The position numbers and the translations under genes were made by a program. A model generated the notes under the pieces. The model ran no database searches. It had not been told where the DNA came from and was given only the letters and a program-made list of their open reading frames with translations. From Arenicola marina (taxonomy: Eukaryota > Annelida > Polychaeta > Arenicolidae), in NCBI GenBank assembly GCA_964019135.1, contig OZ025265.1, positions 20,993,143 through 21,057,142 on the forward strand: a stretch of 64,000 nucleotides of DNA, given 5' to 3'. Shown one piece after another: positions 22,711-34,879 of this stretch (positions are counted from its first letter, which is position 1; every line of letters begins with the position of its first letter).

Positions 22711-25460
22711 TCAGTTTATCAAGGCTTAAGTACGGGAATCTAAGAAATCGGGGCCTGAACATATATCGATTTATTCAGGATTAGATTTAAGGTCGTTCTA
22801 CTATATGTTAAATGGGTGATTGTACTTTAATGTCCGATAAACAAGATACATGGACACATAATTCGAAGATCTAATCGAGCATGTCTGCATGGTTAAAGCT
22901 TTTAAACTGCAGAGATGAAAAACACGAGTTTATGGACTCAACAATGCCTTACAAAACTAGGTCAAGGACGCTCAACAATTCCAGCAGAGGTTCAAAACAG
23001 AACAGAGCGCAACGGTCAGATGATAAAAGTTAACCTACAACTTTGAAAGAGATAGTCAGCGAGATTTAATACATAGTAAGGTAGGAACATGTATATCGTA
23101 ACATTAGGATAAACACAGAGTACCCGATACCTAAATCTACGGGATCTCACGAGACAGGGATACGTGTGGTCCATGTCAATGCCTAGCATCATCGGCCTGT
23201 ACGTGCTGCATACATTCCGGTTGTTTGCCTTCACTCACTTCACATACAAAATCGGCTAAACCTGTCCGTGAACGCATAAATGACCACTGAAGTTCCGTGC
23301 ATATCAGAATTATAACCATCAAAGTAGATTTATATAATACATGAGCGGTTAGAGAGTTTTAATAAACCAGAATGCGGTTGCCTCATGAATAACTGTCAGT
23401 GTCATGCGATCTAATGCGCTGCGCTAGGTTTTCCATGTCGTATGAGGTAATAATCATCATGGCAGAAATGCAAACAACGTTTCGTCTCATCGAACAGACC
23501 ACATGAATCATGGAGAGATAAATGTCTTATCTTTTACTATATTATTCATTTTATGGTTTGGAATGCTTGGACCAAAGCCAACAAAAAAATAGTTTCATAC
23601 CAACTCGATTATTCGCGCACAAACCGCGCAGCCGGTCGGTCCCGAAAGCTCAAATGTTGACTACAATGAGTGCGCTTCACGCAACTGTAGCAAGGAACCA
23701 GCGTGATGCGCATTCGTTCAAGAGCACTTGTTTTTTTGCGTGTCCCCAGAGGGCCTTTAAACGGAAATTGACGGACAAATGGTAAGGCGCCCACTCTTCA
23801 ATTCTAGTTGTATACCAGAGCTCAATCCGGTATTTACGTACATCAGTCGAGTGTTATAAGCGTCGATATTTTGATAATAGTACAGAATCCTCTGACATAA
23901 GTCAATTGAATTCATTTATATCTTTATTCCACGAAACAAACACAAAATGCATGGTTTTGAAAATGCAGTTAGCTGGTCGATAGCTGTCAATAAGTTGATA
24001 TAGGCCCGAATACGTTTGATCATAATCCTACTGAATGAACGTTTTCCAAACGCATACACTACTCTTCAGTTACAAATAGTGAATAAGTGAGATACGTGTA
24101 GCAAGGGGCGGGATGGGGCCTGTGTATAGGAAGGGAGAAGAGGGAGGTGGATGGCTTACAGGAGAAGCTCGTAGCGTCATTTGTCTTCCACATTATGTCG
24201 ATTAAATCATTATCAAATCATCGTTCAAAATACCCCCCAAAAACGTCCAAGTATTGATTCATGGGATACACCAGGCACAAATCTGACGGCTTTTGGTAGA
24301 AAACAACTCGCTACTTGTGGCTATAGTGTTATCGATCCCATCATTCATGCAATTATTGAGTTACTTGTTGCTTTCCTGATGCCAAGAAAATATCACTATA
24401 ACCCCTCTGTCTGAAAGCGGCAAGTATATCCTATTATCAATGCGTCGAAGAATTAATTGACTGCATAAGCTGGTTATTTAACGCCATGTTATTCGACCCA
24501 ATAGGGCGCTGTTGTTAAGTTGTATGTTTGTCATACTGACAGAAATGAAAGTTATCATACGATGATAAGTTATTTTATACGGTGTGCAGCCAAGGGTGCA
24601 TTTAGGGGTGTTGTAACCTGTTATCACCGTATGCAGTATCGATCGCTTGATGCTGTGTCTTCTCTACCTGTTATAATAAAACTTATTTACCTTTTTATTA
24701 GAAGACTTCTACCGCGACATGTACATACAAGCGGTCGTTATAACCTGCGCGTTCTGCCTTTGCCAATATATCGGATTGGATCTATTTCAAAATTCGAGGC
24801 CTTTAGGCCCATAATACAAAATAAAATATAACGCAAACGTTTAACAATGTGCGCACAACAACAGCAAAATCATAACTTATTACGAAAATTCATGTCTAAT
24901 TTCATTTAACATTTCTGAGCACGTTTTTCAACAGTGTATACAAACATGGCTACACCTCACTGAGTAGTGGCATAATTTGAAGTCATCAAGTGCATGAAAT
25001 TTGTATCAATAGGGGGATTTCAAAATGTTTGATCTATATATAACCTTCTAATATAGTTCCCTAGCGAGTAACTACCTACGGGGCGACACCAGCGCCCTCT
25101 GGCGAAGTAGTTTGCCTTTTGTCTTTTCCCCCTTTCGCTAGATGTCGCTTCATCTGAAACGCCCTGGTTGGTTATTCTCGTCCGGAGCTGTTCCGGGGTA
25201 TACATTTAAGTGGTAATGGCCGTCCTATCTCGTTCTGAAAAATTCTGCACCAGAGCCAGGCGAAAACTTCAGCCACCCACCATCCCCAGCCGGCTCTCTG
25301 ATCGTTTTTGATGTTGCCAATGACAATCCCAAACCAATCACTAAATTTAAAGGTTGAATTTAAACGTTGTGTCATAAACATTTGGCCCCAATGTAAAACT
25401 AAACCACTTTGAAATGATTACATATCGATTGGTAATTTTAAAAAATTCGGTGTTTTCAAT
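22711..25460. other. No gene recognised
   Basis: Only short open frames without family resemblance. The two copies differ more here than in the first 16 kb. Copy A carries 20 bases near 24.16 kb that copy B lacks. Single-copy sequence starts at 24408. Confidence 0.55.
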
Positions 25461-25468
25461 TCAGCGAG

Positions 25469-25477
25469 TATAAAAAG
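25469..25477 (+). promoter_or_regulatory. TATA box of the DUF1647-like pseudogene
   Basis: TATAAAAAG about 100 bases upstream of the ATG at 25574, within GCGAGTATAAAAAGTGG. The distance suits a core promoter with a short leader. Confidence 0.45.
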
Positions 25478-25573
25478 TGGTGCAAGAACCACCTGGTACT
25501 GGAATAGAATGTCAGCGATGGGACATATATATATGGCTTCATTGTAACTAGCTTCCCACACGACGTGTCCGCC

Positions 25574-28500
25574 ATGAGGGGGAAAATGGGCCGGATAGCG
25601 TTGTTGACCTTAACGGCTTGTCTGCTGATAACTGGTTCGCTATATCATTTAAGTTCACAGGATGCGGAACAGGGCTATGCCATGGGAAATATTAGGACTG
25701 GTTTCTCGCTGGTAAGAGTTTTTATGTCTTAGGCAAGCGACGGAGCATGGCGAGTTGGTAAAATATATATATATATAAAATATTTTTTGCATTGAATGCA
25801 TCGGCCTTGTCGCCTATTTTATTTAAGCTGCATGGAAGCGCCGTTCAAGATTAAGAAAATCTCACATAGAGTAGATATTCAAGAAACCTCTAGAGTATGT
25901 TTTTCATCCAAGGTTCAATCGAAGATATTCAATATAAATTGGCCTGAGGCAAAACTTAGTAGCTCCAGGAGTGAGGATGGATACCCATCAGGTCGTATTT
26001 TGTAGGTATAAGCGCGCTCCTTGAACCTTGATCACCTACCCTATTGGCGAAGGATTCGTGACAAGGGGTATCCATCGCCCGACCTAATAACTAATTATTC
26101 TTGCTCTCAACTGGCTCCCTTCATTGCTTGGCTTCAAATGGCCAGACACATTTTGAAAGATTGAGGTTGTTATGCATATTTATTCAGATAAAAGGAGACC
26201 AGTGAACTCCTGGGACGATAAGGTGCAAGCATGGCACACGGGGTTTAAACCCGCAACCCTCTGTCGCTAGGTCCTGACCACGGCGGAAATATCGACGAAA
26301 TGGCGTGAATTAACTATGCAGCAACAATCCTTGCGCGCAATGAACACTTTTTTAACGATTTAAATTTAAGTGTTTCACAGGCTATAAGTTAATCAGCTTT
26401 GGTAACAACTTTGTTACAAAATATCACGTTGAAAATGTCAAGCCATTTATTATTAATTCAACGCCTTGAGCATCCACTGCTTAATTCGTTTCTCACTGTG
26501 CAGATATACAAGTTAGTTCAAATTTAGTAACTATTGACACAGTTACGAAAATATGAGCCATTTATTTTTGGCAACTAGCCCAAATAGCTTATATGTTATT
26601 TTCCATGGGCAAGACAAATCAACGCTATTGAGTAATGTCCGAATGACTGGCATTTAATCTTGTACCTGTTTGTAGAGAGGTCACAATGATTGGTTTTCGT
26701 TATTGAAGATTGAGTGTAAGAAAGAAATGATGCTGGCCCATGTGTAAAGTTTCATACGCAGCTATGAGCGATTAATAGGTTTTCAATTAATAAATGTTAC
26801 GGCTTAGCGTCTGTCATGAAGTTGATCACACCAGTTGATTTGAAATAATTAGATATCGATAGGTATGTCCAAGCTTCAACGCTATCCGTTTAGCGAGTTA
26901 AAATATTTTTGAGAACAATCGCGTGTTATGCCTACATGAATAGAATGTATAGCGACAGGGAACGTCTGGCAGTATATATATACATGCATATAAACCAGTT
27001 AGTGTGGTCCTGCAATTACTCTATATTATATATACCAACTGGTTAGTGTTGTGTCGTAACGTGCCGCTCGTGGCCGCTCCCGCGCGATTCTCGCAGACAA
27101 TATCTAGTCGCCATGATTATTTTCAAGTAATATAATCTAAACTCACTCATTCGCAATGATTTAATTTTAGAATTGTTGAGGCGATATTGATAAAACGAGT
27201 GTTATACATGTCTTAGAGTTCATTTCTTAAGTCTAAAAGGACTAGGACACATGAATCCGAACAAAGCAGTACCAAATTATAATCTTATGTATTTATTTAA
27301 TTATTGTACTGCACAATAAGAAATATTTGCCACCACCCATATGAGGCGTTCAACATACAGGCTATGTCGTTACAGATGAACCTTAACAAAAAAGTTATTT
27401 TCTATATCTCGTTTGTTTTGTATTGCTTTTCAGGAGACATCTGTGCCTCTGTCGTACCGCTCCCCCCCCCCCCCTCCCCGGTCCCGTGTCACGACAATCG
27501 GTAAGACGATGAACGTCAGCACAACGCTACTGCGCAGACTCGGGATACCGCAGACGAGGTTCAAGACTCTGACGTCACAGAACGTCCGAGACCACGTGTT
27601 TGTGACCGCCGCCAGCAGTAACCACTTCAGCGAGAGTCGGGACAGCGTGGCCGGGATTCAGCAGTTCTTTCCGGGGTGGAAAACACTGTACTTTGACATT
27701 GGGCTCACAGGAGAACATCGCAACGAAGTTAAGATTTCATCATCGATTGGCACATTCTCGAAAGTTAATGATCGAATTATCAACTTAAATACATTTTGGG
27801 TCGGAATGTGATGGTAAGATACTCCAAAGCAGCATGAAACGGTGCAACAACATACACACTTTGGCTTCGTACCCTTATATTTGACTTTTTCAGATAAAAG
27901 GCTAGTGCGACGTTGAGTTGCGTGCGTTCGCCTTCGAGGACTTCCCACCGCACGTCAGCAATCGATACAAATACGCCTTCAAATCATTATTAAGGTAATT
28001 AAGTAAGGGACAAATAACAAGATTTGTCTAGATATGATACAATTTGTCTTGCTATATTGAGAGTTCGCCAGCTTTAAATCAGGCTTAAATATATTATGTT
28101 CTTTTAACACTTTAACAGAGTGTGATGGTGGAGTTTGACGGCATATTCTGGGATCATGCTTCAATTCGCATAAAGCACAGAGACTGGGTAACCGTCTACG
28201 GGCACGTTATGGATACCAATAGATTTTACATGGCGAGAAATACGTGGATCCCTCTCTTTGCTGTGACCCATCCGGGCATATATGAGTATCTACCCACGGA
28301 CCTCGAATATCAGAAAGGATATGCGGGCGCTGGTGCCGCGGGGGCTCTGATTCTGCACAACACAAAGACAACTTATTGGAATATCTTGCATTGGTGGTTC
28401 TTGTGCGGTCTTGACCCAGCCTGCATTCCGCCTACTGAGCAGCGCTTATGCGTAGATTGGGGGAAGTGTGTTGAAGCAGACTTTGGCGCCACGTGCCGGG

Positions 28501-28664
28501 CTGGTTGTCATCGCTACGACCAATTAACATTGTGGTGTCATGCGGGATCAAGGGCACGTGTACTTACAACCGGGCGGAGAGAACTCGCCGATCATTGTAG
28601 AGAGGAGACCAACATATTAGTACACGCTTCGACATTGCACATTAGACACCCTAAAATAACATAA
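25574..28664 (+). pseudogene. DUF1647-like pseudogene, four exons
   Basis: Likely exon 1 is 25574-25711: 46 codons with a hydrophobic segment (IALLTLTACLLITGSLY) ending CTG|GTAAGA. Exon 27434-27727 (98 codons) carries HVFVTAASSNHF and TLYFDIGLTG. Exon 27894-27994 carries CDVELRAFAFEDFPPHV, and exon 28119-28664 carries NILHWWFLCGLDPACI. Breaks relative to the paralogue at 34880-37383: TAG (27903-27905) in place of a Trp codon; a 4-bp deletion near 27985 that shifts the frame; and two 7-bp deletions after 28524 and after 28537 that hit the conserved CHRYDQSAIN motif and shift the frame. Introns are kept, so it is an unprocessed pseudogene. Attaching exon 1 is inference. No stem exon was found between 25712 and 27433. 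Confidence 0.75.
26195..26285 (-). mobile_element. tRNA-derived SINE fragment
   Basis: On the minus strand the sequence reads GGTCAGGACCTAGCGACAG, then GGTTGCGGGTTTAAACCCC, which contains a B-box-like element, then CCCAGGAG. This resembles tRNA-head SINEs of marine invertebrates. The B box differs from the pol III consensus at two positions. It lies in an intron of the pseudogene. Confidence 0.45.
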
Positions 28665-28980
28665 AAACCTGCTTTTTGCATACTGGATACTTGGTCTTCA
28701 CCAATTATATATTTTGGTTCAATAAAGTGCTGATTGATATTACGATCGAGAGCATATTTACATATATATCTACATGCTATCGGGGTTGAATTTACAGACA
28801 AGTTACGCTCGCTCAACCTGAAATCATAAAATTTCTAGAAATACGGCTAGTTACAATACTTATAATTAAGTAACATTTTGAAAGATGAAAAAGTGCAAAA
28901 CATCTGACATCACAAAAGCACCTACACATTGTTTATTCGATTTCAATTGTGAAACCTGTCTGTCTGCATTAAATTGTGCC

Positions 28981-29395
28981 AGAATTAGAAAAGTATTGTC
29001 GCGTTTCAGGTGTTCCGCCCATTATAATTAGCAATTATTACCAATTAGCAATTATTAGCAATTAGCACTCGAAGACGAATACCATGCCTTGTTGTGTTGC
29101 CCGCGCTATAGAGATACCAGGTAACCATACATAGAAAGCATATTTTGGAACCAACCAACCCTTGAAAACTTTCCCATATTAATGACTTGCACCAATACTA
29201 GAACTCAAAGGAATTTGGCGATGTATATTTACACTATTGAGAAAGGAGGGATATTTTTTATCAATACTTGATAATTTATTGTGTACGCCCAACATTCGTT
29301 CTTTCATTTTGTATTTCGTTTTCATTGATTCCTTGTATTATGTACTTTGGGCCCGATGGCCTGTGAAATAGAAATAAAATCAATGAACAGAAGAA
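28981..29395 (+). mobile_element. LINE 3' fragment with decayed reverse-transcriptase end
   Basis: A broken frame reads EDEYHALLCCPRYRDTR, the Cys-Pro motif found near the C-terminus of many LINE reverse-transcriptase proteins. It then continues, after a frameshift, with MTCTNTRTQRNLAMYIYTIE. The element ends TTTGGGCCCGATGGCCTGTG followed by AAATAGAAATAAAATC, the 3' end style of CR1/L2 LINEs. Only the last 0.4 kb is kept. Confidence 0.65.
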
Positions 29396-29455
29396 AACAT
29401 TTCAAGAAGTGTTGCGATGCTAATTCATAGGCGTAGAAAGACTGTTGCGATTTGA

Positions 29456-29478
29456 GAGGGGGGGGGGGGGGGGGTGGG
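29456..29478 (+). repeat. Poly-G tract
   Basis: An almost uninterrupted run of about 20 G ending TGGGCACAACC. First of a group of G runs between 29.4 and 31.9 kb. Confidence 0.85.
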
Positions 29479-29984
29479 CACAACCAATACGTAATTGACC
29501 GAACACTTTTCGTTCAGTCATTTTCTGCTCAACAAACGCTATGTATGTACCCCGTCAAATTAACACTGGTTTGCTTGTAGTCTACACGATAATTTGCACG
29601 CCTATTAGTATTATTACTATAAATCGAGTATCAAATGCTGGAAAAGTCTGTGATCGAATTTTCTTTTTATACTCGTTGTGCTTAAAGGATTAAAATACCG
29701 TGTTCACTAAAGGCATTAACATTTTGTACCCTTTGCCAAATGTAAATAAATACTGTTTACAAAAATCTGCTCATTCAGCTTAAACCGGTCAATCACGCAA
29801 GTTTTCGCATAATTCACAATATAAAAATGTGTTTGAACTCAACCTATATTTTTGCATACCTGTTTTACATTTACTCTTGATACCGCTGCAAAGACCATGG
29901 TAAATTGAACTTTCAGCTTATAGAAGTCTAAGTCATCACAATGAAGTTGAAGTCTTTAAATGACCGATAACGACATCAGGACAG

Positions 29985-30175
29985 ATTCCTGTGCCGGATC
30001 CAGAAATTTACAAAAGAGGCGGGGGGCACCATTTAATTTGTGATTGGGGGAGGGGAGAGCGTGCTGGTTAGATTGTGCAGAAAGAATAGTGACTGTGTCC
30101 CCTGTGCCCCCTTCTTCAGATCGCCGGTGGGGGGGGGGGGGGGGGCTGTCCCTCGTTCTGCCACTGGATTCTATA
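29985..30175. mobile_element. Possible G-rich MITE-like element
   Basis: Begins near TGCCGGATCCAGAAATTT and ends near TGCCACTGGATTC, weakly matching inverted ends. Inside are GGCGGGGGGCACC and a G17 run (30128-30145). The element status is uncertain. Confidence 0.25.
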
Positions 30176-30734
30176 ACAATCCCTATACTATAGTCATGTC
30201 TCGTTGCTTAAATCGACGTGCCAGTTTTTCCGTTCTTCTGTTTTCTGGTTTTCTGGAAGTATTGGTGAGATAAGTAGCCCTCGGCGCATGTGTATCGATG
30301 ATTTTCAGATCCAGATTCTCAGATCATTTGGCCCACCATCTCCAGATCTATAATAGAGTAAGGTAGTCCCTCCACCGTCGAAAATCTAGGTCTAGAATAA
30401 ATTAGTAGATATGAAACAAATGTCCAACTTCATATTGCCGAGTCGAGATTAGGGCTTACTGACTTAATCTGCTGTTTTTCGTGGCCGTTTTACAATCCCA
30501 AACATGAGCAGCGTGGAATTTAACGCTTCTCTTCTGGCTTCATATTGTTTGCTTTTCGCGCTTAACGTAACACCACACTGCACGCGAGTTGCTCAGCAAT
30601 GGCAATGCCGCATTGATCAGATGATTCGTGGTTCTATATAAGATGCACCCATACAAAGATCTCTGAAATTTATCGTGAGGCTTTACCACGATAATAGTAG
30701 GAAAAACATTATCATGTCTTAGGTCGGAAAGCAG

Positions 30735-30873
30735 CATGAGAATTATTGGCAGGGGGGGGGGGGGGGGGTGGGGGGGGGAGGGGCACAAAGACACCCGTGC
30801 CCCCCACTCCAATATTTTGATCGGAGGGGTCACATGCCCCCTCCCCGCCCCCCCCCTACCAATAATTCTCATG
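30735..30873. mobile_element. 139-bp G-rich foldback element
   Basis: The left end CATGAGAATTATTGGCAGGG and the reverse complement of the right end (CATGAGAATTATTGGTAGGG) match at 19 of 20 bases. The match continues into facing poly-G and poly-C runs. Total length is 139 bases. No clear target duplication is seen. It could form a long stem or G-quadruplexes. Confidence 0.65.
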
Positions 30874-30974
30874 GTCTGTGATTGATATTACGTAAAATAA
30901 CTTAGCTTGTGATTAATTAAATTGCATTTAATACCGACAAATACCTCAGTTGTGTAACATTTTGTAATTTCGTC

Positions 30975-31290
30975 GGATTCTTATGCCAGTAATTAATTCT
31001 TTCAGAAAATTCTGTAGTTATCGTTTGAATCGCGAAAAGGAAGTTGTGGAAGAATGTCATTTCATAATGGTGTGTCCTCTTTATGATAACATAAAAACTC
31101 GGTCTTTGAATTTGTCAAGCTGTCCAGCGGAACACAAAACCGTCGTAAGCAGTCTCGCTGCTTATGTTTACACCGCAATGAATGTACATTCCACCAGTAT
31201 TTGATGAGCGTTTTTTTTTCAATCGAAATGTTTTCATTATTTTTACTTTACTATGGGCCCAAGGCCTGAAGTAATAAAGCTATGAATTAC
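30975..31290 (+). mobile_element. LINE 3' fragment
   Basis: An open frame ending at 31204 contains EECHFIMVCPLYDNIKTRSL, matching the Cys-Pro-Leu-Tyr motif at the C-terminus of LINE reverse transcriptases. It is followed by a T run and ATGGGCCCAAGGCCTGAAGT plus AATAAAG, a LINE-type 3' end. It is a different subfamily from the fragment at 28981. Confidence 0.65.
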
Positions 31291-34200
31291 ATGTATCTAA
31301 TAATTCTCAACAGATCCACCCGTCTGGGGTCATCTATTTGGCAAATATAGGCCAATGAATAATCCATTGAGATCCCCTACGCGTATATACGTAGATACCT
31401 CGTCATAACCAGAAACTCCAAGAACCAGCACGTCATCAATACGACGGCTTAATGCACTTTTCTTCTTCAAATACATGTTGTTAAATGGATCATTGCTATG
31501 CAATTCCTACATTTTGTGTGTTACTCTGGCATCGTATATACATAGATACCTGTGACTGTGATTAAACTGTGACCGACCTACGTTGCCTCCATGACTCGTT
31601 GTCTGGTCTTGGTTAATGCTCACTAGTCTCCTAGTTTGACGTGTCCAGCGCAGGTTCCAGTACCAGCTCAGGCGGGCGTAGATCGCGAAGAAACCATTTG
31701 TAAAAACATTGGGATCCAACCTCTGCATCCACGATGGCTGAGTTGGTAACCCTGTTATTGGAATAAGTCTTCTTCTTCTTCTTCTTATTTTTTTGTGGGG
31801 GGGGGGGGCGCAGGGGGTGATTTTGCATGTATGTAGTTGCTGCTTCCTTGTTGCAATGCCACAAGAAAAAGAGATTGTCACGTATAGCTTGAGAAAAAAA
31901 CGAAAACCGGGGTGATAGGTGCAACTTGAACATGTTAGTACCGACTGCGACTATGTACATGCAATATCGACCGTGTTATAGGCCGAAACGTTACCGCGCC
32001 GCTAGGCATTTGGCGTATCGAGGCTTTATAATAGGATCGATTATGTTAAAGTGTGATTATTTTCTACCGTCCAAACTACTGGTTCGATTTCGATGCTATT
32101 TGGCAAACATGATGTTACTAATTAACTTGGGCCCACAGTCAACCACCTGCATTCACTTTTGGCAATGTCAAAAGTTGATCAGCCAACTCGAAATCTATAA
32201 ATGTGAGGTAAAATATAACATTACGATAATACGATAATGCGCTTCCGCCTCTCTCTAAGAAACACTCTGAAACTAACTGTGAATCTCTAAACCCAATATT
32301 AACGTAGTTACGCGGGAAAACATGGTGCGTGACCTTGACTTTGCTGTGATCTTTACCTTTATCAATATAGTACTTCGCGCCCAAATGCTGATGTCATGTC
32401 TCAAGGTGTCGTTTGTCAGACTTGTCCCCTTCATCGAGAAATTGAGGTTGCTATTTCCCGCCAAAATCCTCTCATCCAAAGGGTTCAATGTTAAAGAATT
32501 TTTGTAGAAAAACTGTGCGGGCGATTTGCAAATTAAAACACTGGCTTTGGCTTTGTGGTAGAACCCTCTCAAACCCAGCCATGTACTGAGTACTTCGCCC
32601 CTCTCCCGCTCGTCGGCTCCTCAATAGGTCACGCTTGTCAACAACATATGGACAGCATTCTAGTTTGCTATGGTAATTCCTAAACAAAATAGAGAGCGCA
32701 AGCGAGCTCTTAAGGTAACATGCATGTATAGGTAGCAAAATCCAAGTTTATTTCAAGCATAGGCTTAGGACTCGAAATATGTTATGTCAAGTCTTTAATA
32801 ATTAAATTATCCGTCCTAAAAAGGTAACGAATAAATTACTCAAACGCTAACACTTCATCTACACTTTACATTACAATGCATTGATGAGTTTATCGATCCG
32901 CGCCGCGCAAAATAGTAGTTGTCACTCTCCCAGCAGAGGGCGCTCGGACTGTGTTCCACTAGACAACAAGCCGGATCTGAGACTGATTGTTTTGGTTTTC
33001 ACTGACTGGTTCTCGTCCACAGTGGCTTCCCGTAAAGGGAACGTCACCTACCGGCGTCTTAAACTATAAGCGTCTCCGCTTAAAAACATGGCTGGTCGTC
33101 TGCTGGCCTTCTCAATTATAAATAGACTGACTGGAATCTTGCAGGAAATAAGTTTCATTTATACAACCTTTTCGTGCAGGTTTTGTCGAATTTATGTGAC
33201 AAAAGTCATCAATGCAAATGTAAGTGAGGTCACCATCATTGCTACCTATACATATACAATCAAGCACATTAACAAAAGTAAATGAATGATATTTAATAAG
33301 AGAAGTTTATAAATACTGTATTTAATTTTTCACACATATTTTTCTTATATCTACAATAAATTACTTTTGACTTAAGATCAACTTTTTTAGCATGTCAGTA
33401 TCAGTATTTTTTAGCATCAGTAGCTTAATTTAGAGTTGATTTTATTATCTTAGGCTTAGACCACAGTAGGGTAATGATAAATTGTACATATTATATATTA
33501 AGCATGCACATGTAACGGTATATATATCAAATCCATGGCTAGGCTTATATGAACCTAATAACTGCATGTCATTTATTCACTTGTTGTCTGTTATGTTACT
33601 TTAATTTTATAAGAGAGATTAACATTGATTGCCCAAAAAGATCCACAGAGTAAAACTGCTCAAGTGTTACTGGTAGGTTAAGGTTGTTATTGTCTATTTC
33701 CGTTCCCTGCCTGCATTTGAGAAATACTAATAAAAGTTGCATCTATATAAATACAAATGGCAGTTAATAGCTGGTGATCATTTATAGGTGGCTTCATGAT
33801 TTTCACAGATAGAGTAGCTGTCACATCCAGCTCAGCCTATCCATGCAGGATTTTATTTGTTATTCCTCAATTTCATTGGCTTCCAGCATATCATTCATGT
33901 TGCGGAGTTGCTAGTTACATTCAGGGTTTAATATTCTTTTGGTCTGAGATTGTAAGAATGTGGCTATATTGTTAATTTTGTTATGGACTAATACATCAAA
34001 ATCAATATCCTATTATATATTCTATTATAGGTATTATATAAACTTGTCTTACCATGTAGGCTCAAATGGCATAATGTGCCCCTTTGATATTGAATGCAAT
34101 CATTTCAGGGTTTATGCATTTGGTTTCACGTTGTATCAAAATTGAACATCATGGTCAAAATGATATAGTATGTCAGTATGTAGTTTTGCCACATTCAGTT

Positions 34201-34790
34201 ATTTTGCCCATATTTTTGTCTGCTACTAGCTGCAGTCATCCGTGTCATCTGGTTATTGCGACAACTTAAGTTACTCCCCTTTCATCATTACACCTTTTAT
34301 TTTACTATGTTGTAAAATAAAGACAAAGAGAGATGTGAACCTATGTAGCTATGCAGTAGTTGATTTAAAAATGCAAAATCCCTTGGTAACAAATGGACCA
34401 ATGAGCCAATTAAACCATTAGGCAACTACATATCGTACGACAATGCAGCTAGCTATGACAAACGTGTAAAAAGTAAGATAAAAGACATGAAATATAATAA
34501 TCAACTTATTGCGAACCTGCAACCTCACTGTATTAGGTAAAATACAAATTATGAAAAACTACCTTATATCTAAATTACAGTTTATGTTTTCTGTGCAGTT
34601 TTTGGATAAAGACACAATTAAACAAATAAAAACAATTATACTCAAAATTCATATGGAATGGTAAAAATGAAAAAATAAAGCGAGACACCCGTGTAGACAC
34701 TAATATAAATGGAGGATTAAATGCCCCACACCTAGAAAAACACTTAGGGATACCATGCCCATCCTTCTATACCACCCCCCCCCCCCTCCC
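31291..34790. other. No gene recognised
   Basis: AT-rich sequence. A minus-strand frame at 31560-31755 reads NVFTNGFFAIYARLSWYWN and has a possible acceptor (AACAG) upstream, but no partner exon or family was identified. Several frames near 32.1-32.7 kb overlap one another and are not supported. A poly-G tract lies at 31797-31808, and a pyrimidine tract at 34773-34792. Confidence 0.5.
32930..32944 (+). promoter_or_regulatory. CTCF-like motif
   Basis: CCAGCAGAGGGCGCT matches the core of the bilaterian CTCF consensus. It is a single motif in single-copy sequence between the inverted DUF1647-like loci. Occupancy is unknown. Confidence 0.35.
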
Positions 34791-34879
34791 CCAACATAGG
34801 GCTCATGTATTAATTCCGCTCTGAAGACCGAATCACGGGACAGCCTCGTCAGCTTACGTTATCCCTTATTGTCGTTAAG

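Larger units (their letters stand above)
1..24407. repeat. Copy A of a 39.2-kb tandem duplication
   Basis: This stretch recurs in the same orientation at 39191-64000. The offset is 39190 at the start, 39186 around 15 kb, 39162 after a 24-bp deletion near 16.55 kb, about 39671 after a 506-bp length difference near 19.9 kb, and 39611 after a 60-bp difference near 22.7 kb. Single-base differences are sparse (about one per several hundred bases) to 16 kb and denser after 17 kb. Gene content is the same in both copies. The unit could be a recent segmental duplication or two haplotypes assembled in series. Confidence 0.97.

Noticed and set aside
25085..25110. A second CTCF site (GCGCCCTCTGG)
   Set aside because: The match is incomplete compared with the motif at 32930.
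31507..31881. A coding gene with the NVFTNGFFAIYARLSWYWN segment
   Set aside because: Two frames are open over the same bases, no partner exon was found and no family was recognised.
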